A DNA stretch of 5,574 bases from an uncultured Eubacterium sp. (GTDB lineage: Bacteria; Bacillota; Clostridia; Lachnospirales; Lachnospiraceae), in the NCBI GenBank assembly GCA_910579075.1, contig CAJTSV010000033.1, positions 1 through 5,574 of the forward strand. Reading direction: 5' to 3'. The translations under genes and the position numbers were made by a program. Numbering within the stretch: position 1 is the first letter of the stretch; each line of letters opens with the position of its first letter. The notes beneath the pieces were generated by a model, which ran no database searches, was not told where the DNA came from, and saw nothing but the letters and a program-made list of their open reading frames with translations. Positions 5,304 through 5,574 of the stretch are shown piece after piece.

Positions 5304-5465
5304 TTATATTACCCGAATACTGAAGCTCCCCTGATATGGCTCCATAATTTCCCGAAGCACAGCTTCCCCGGCATCCGTTACCTGAAACAGGAAAAACTCT
5401 GTTCCATAATGCTCAGAGCTTACCGTACCGCCAATCCGAAGCGTAATTTTCCTGCTTATACCCAT
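5304..5465 (-). CDS. Small hypothetical protein (53 residues)
   Basis: The frame begins with MGISRKITLRIGG and ends PYQGSFSIRVI. Its ATG has GGAG eight bases upstream and overlaps the end of the preceding gene by ten bases (ATGGGTATAA), a typical translational coupling arrangement. The terminator at 5229-5271 follows closely. The alternating hydrophobic pattern (KITLRIGG, EFFLFQVTD, SFSIRVI) suggests a small beta-rich fold with one helix (GEAVLREIMEPY, about 33-44). I recognise no family. Overlap, binding site and downstream terminator together support it as a real gene. Confidence 0.6.
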   Translation of the reverse strand: MGISRKITLRIGGTVSSEHYGTEFFLFQVTDAGEAVLREIMEPYQGSFSIRVI

Positions 5466-5574
5466 TTATAATGCTCCAATACATGGTTGTAAAACATCCG
5501 TACAGCCGGTGCCATCAGCTCCGGGTGCAGTGCTGCCAGGCCGATAATCCGGCAGGTCTTTGGGTACACCGGAT
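5456..5574 (-). CDS. C-terminal end of an unidentified gene, runs off the right edge
   Basis: The last 38 codons are visible and end in a TAA inside the start of the next ORF. The tail reads CRIIGLAALHPELMAPAVRM followed by FYNHVLEHYKWV, probably two helices. Of the three minus-strand frames, this is the only one that stays open from the edge up to a stop coupled to the next start. I do not recognise the family from so short a piece. Confidence 0.5.
   Translation of the reverse strand, partial: PVYPKTCRIIGLAALHPELMAPAVRMFYNHVLEHYKWV

Overview
The window looks like chromosomal DNA from a gut-type Clostridium relative, most likely Lachnospiraceae. The basis is moderate GC content, AAGGAGG-like ribosome binding sites, a consensus sigma-A promoter, and protein styles typical of that group. 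No marker gene allows a firmer placement. Every convincing gene lies on the minus strand, so transcription runs from right to left.

Reading in the direction of transcription, the right edge (5574-5304) holds the end of an unidentified gene and a small overlapping 53-residue ORF. Both are closed by a strong stem-loop terminator at 5229-5271. Next comes an ECF-type sigma factor / membrane anti-sigma factor pair (5042-3397), with a candidate self-recognised ECF promoter at 5133-5160. The sigma gene is cut by an in-frame TAG between its region 2 and region 4 halves. The anti-sigma gene has an in-frame TGA directly before its apparent start, preceded by a 13-codon reading frame that begins in an ATGA overlap with the sigma stop. 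The pair therefore looks degraded, or is expressed in an unusual way.

A structured intergenic repeat (3328-3397) follows, then a consensus sigma-A promoter (3247-3275). That promoter drives three genes I recognise as the STM4015, STM4014 and STM4013 families: a leucine-rich-repeat protein, an ATP-grasp-like enzyme and a sulfatase/alkaline-phosphatase-fold hydrolase. In Salmonella and many other bacteria these sit beside two radical SAM proteins (STM4012, STM4011), which would lie beyond the left edge here. To my knowledge the product of this conserved cassette has not been established, and it is the most interesting system in the window.

The left edge (1 to about 397) is one end of an insertion sequence whose transposase (IS1182-like, DUF772-type N-terminus) runs off the window. 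It has inserted into the STM4013-family gene and removed the part that should carry the second set of metal ligands. The cassette in this strain is therefore probably interrupted, although its first two genes look intact.
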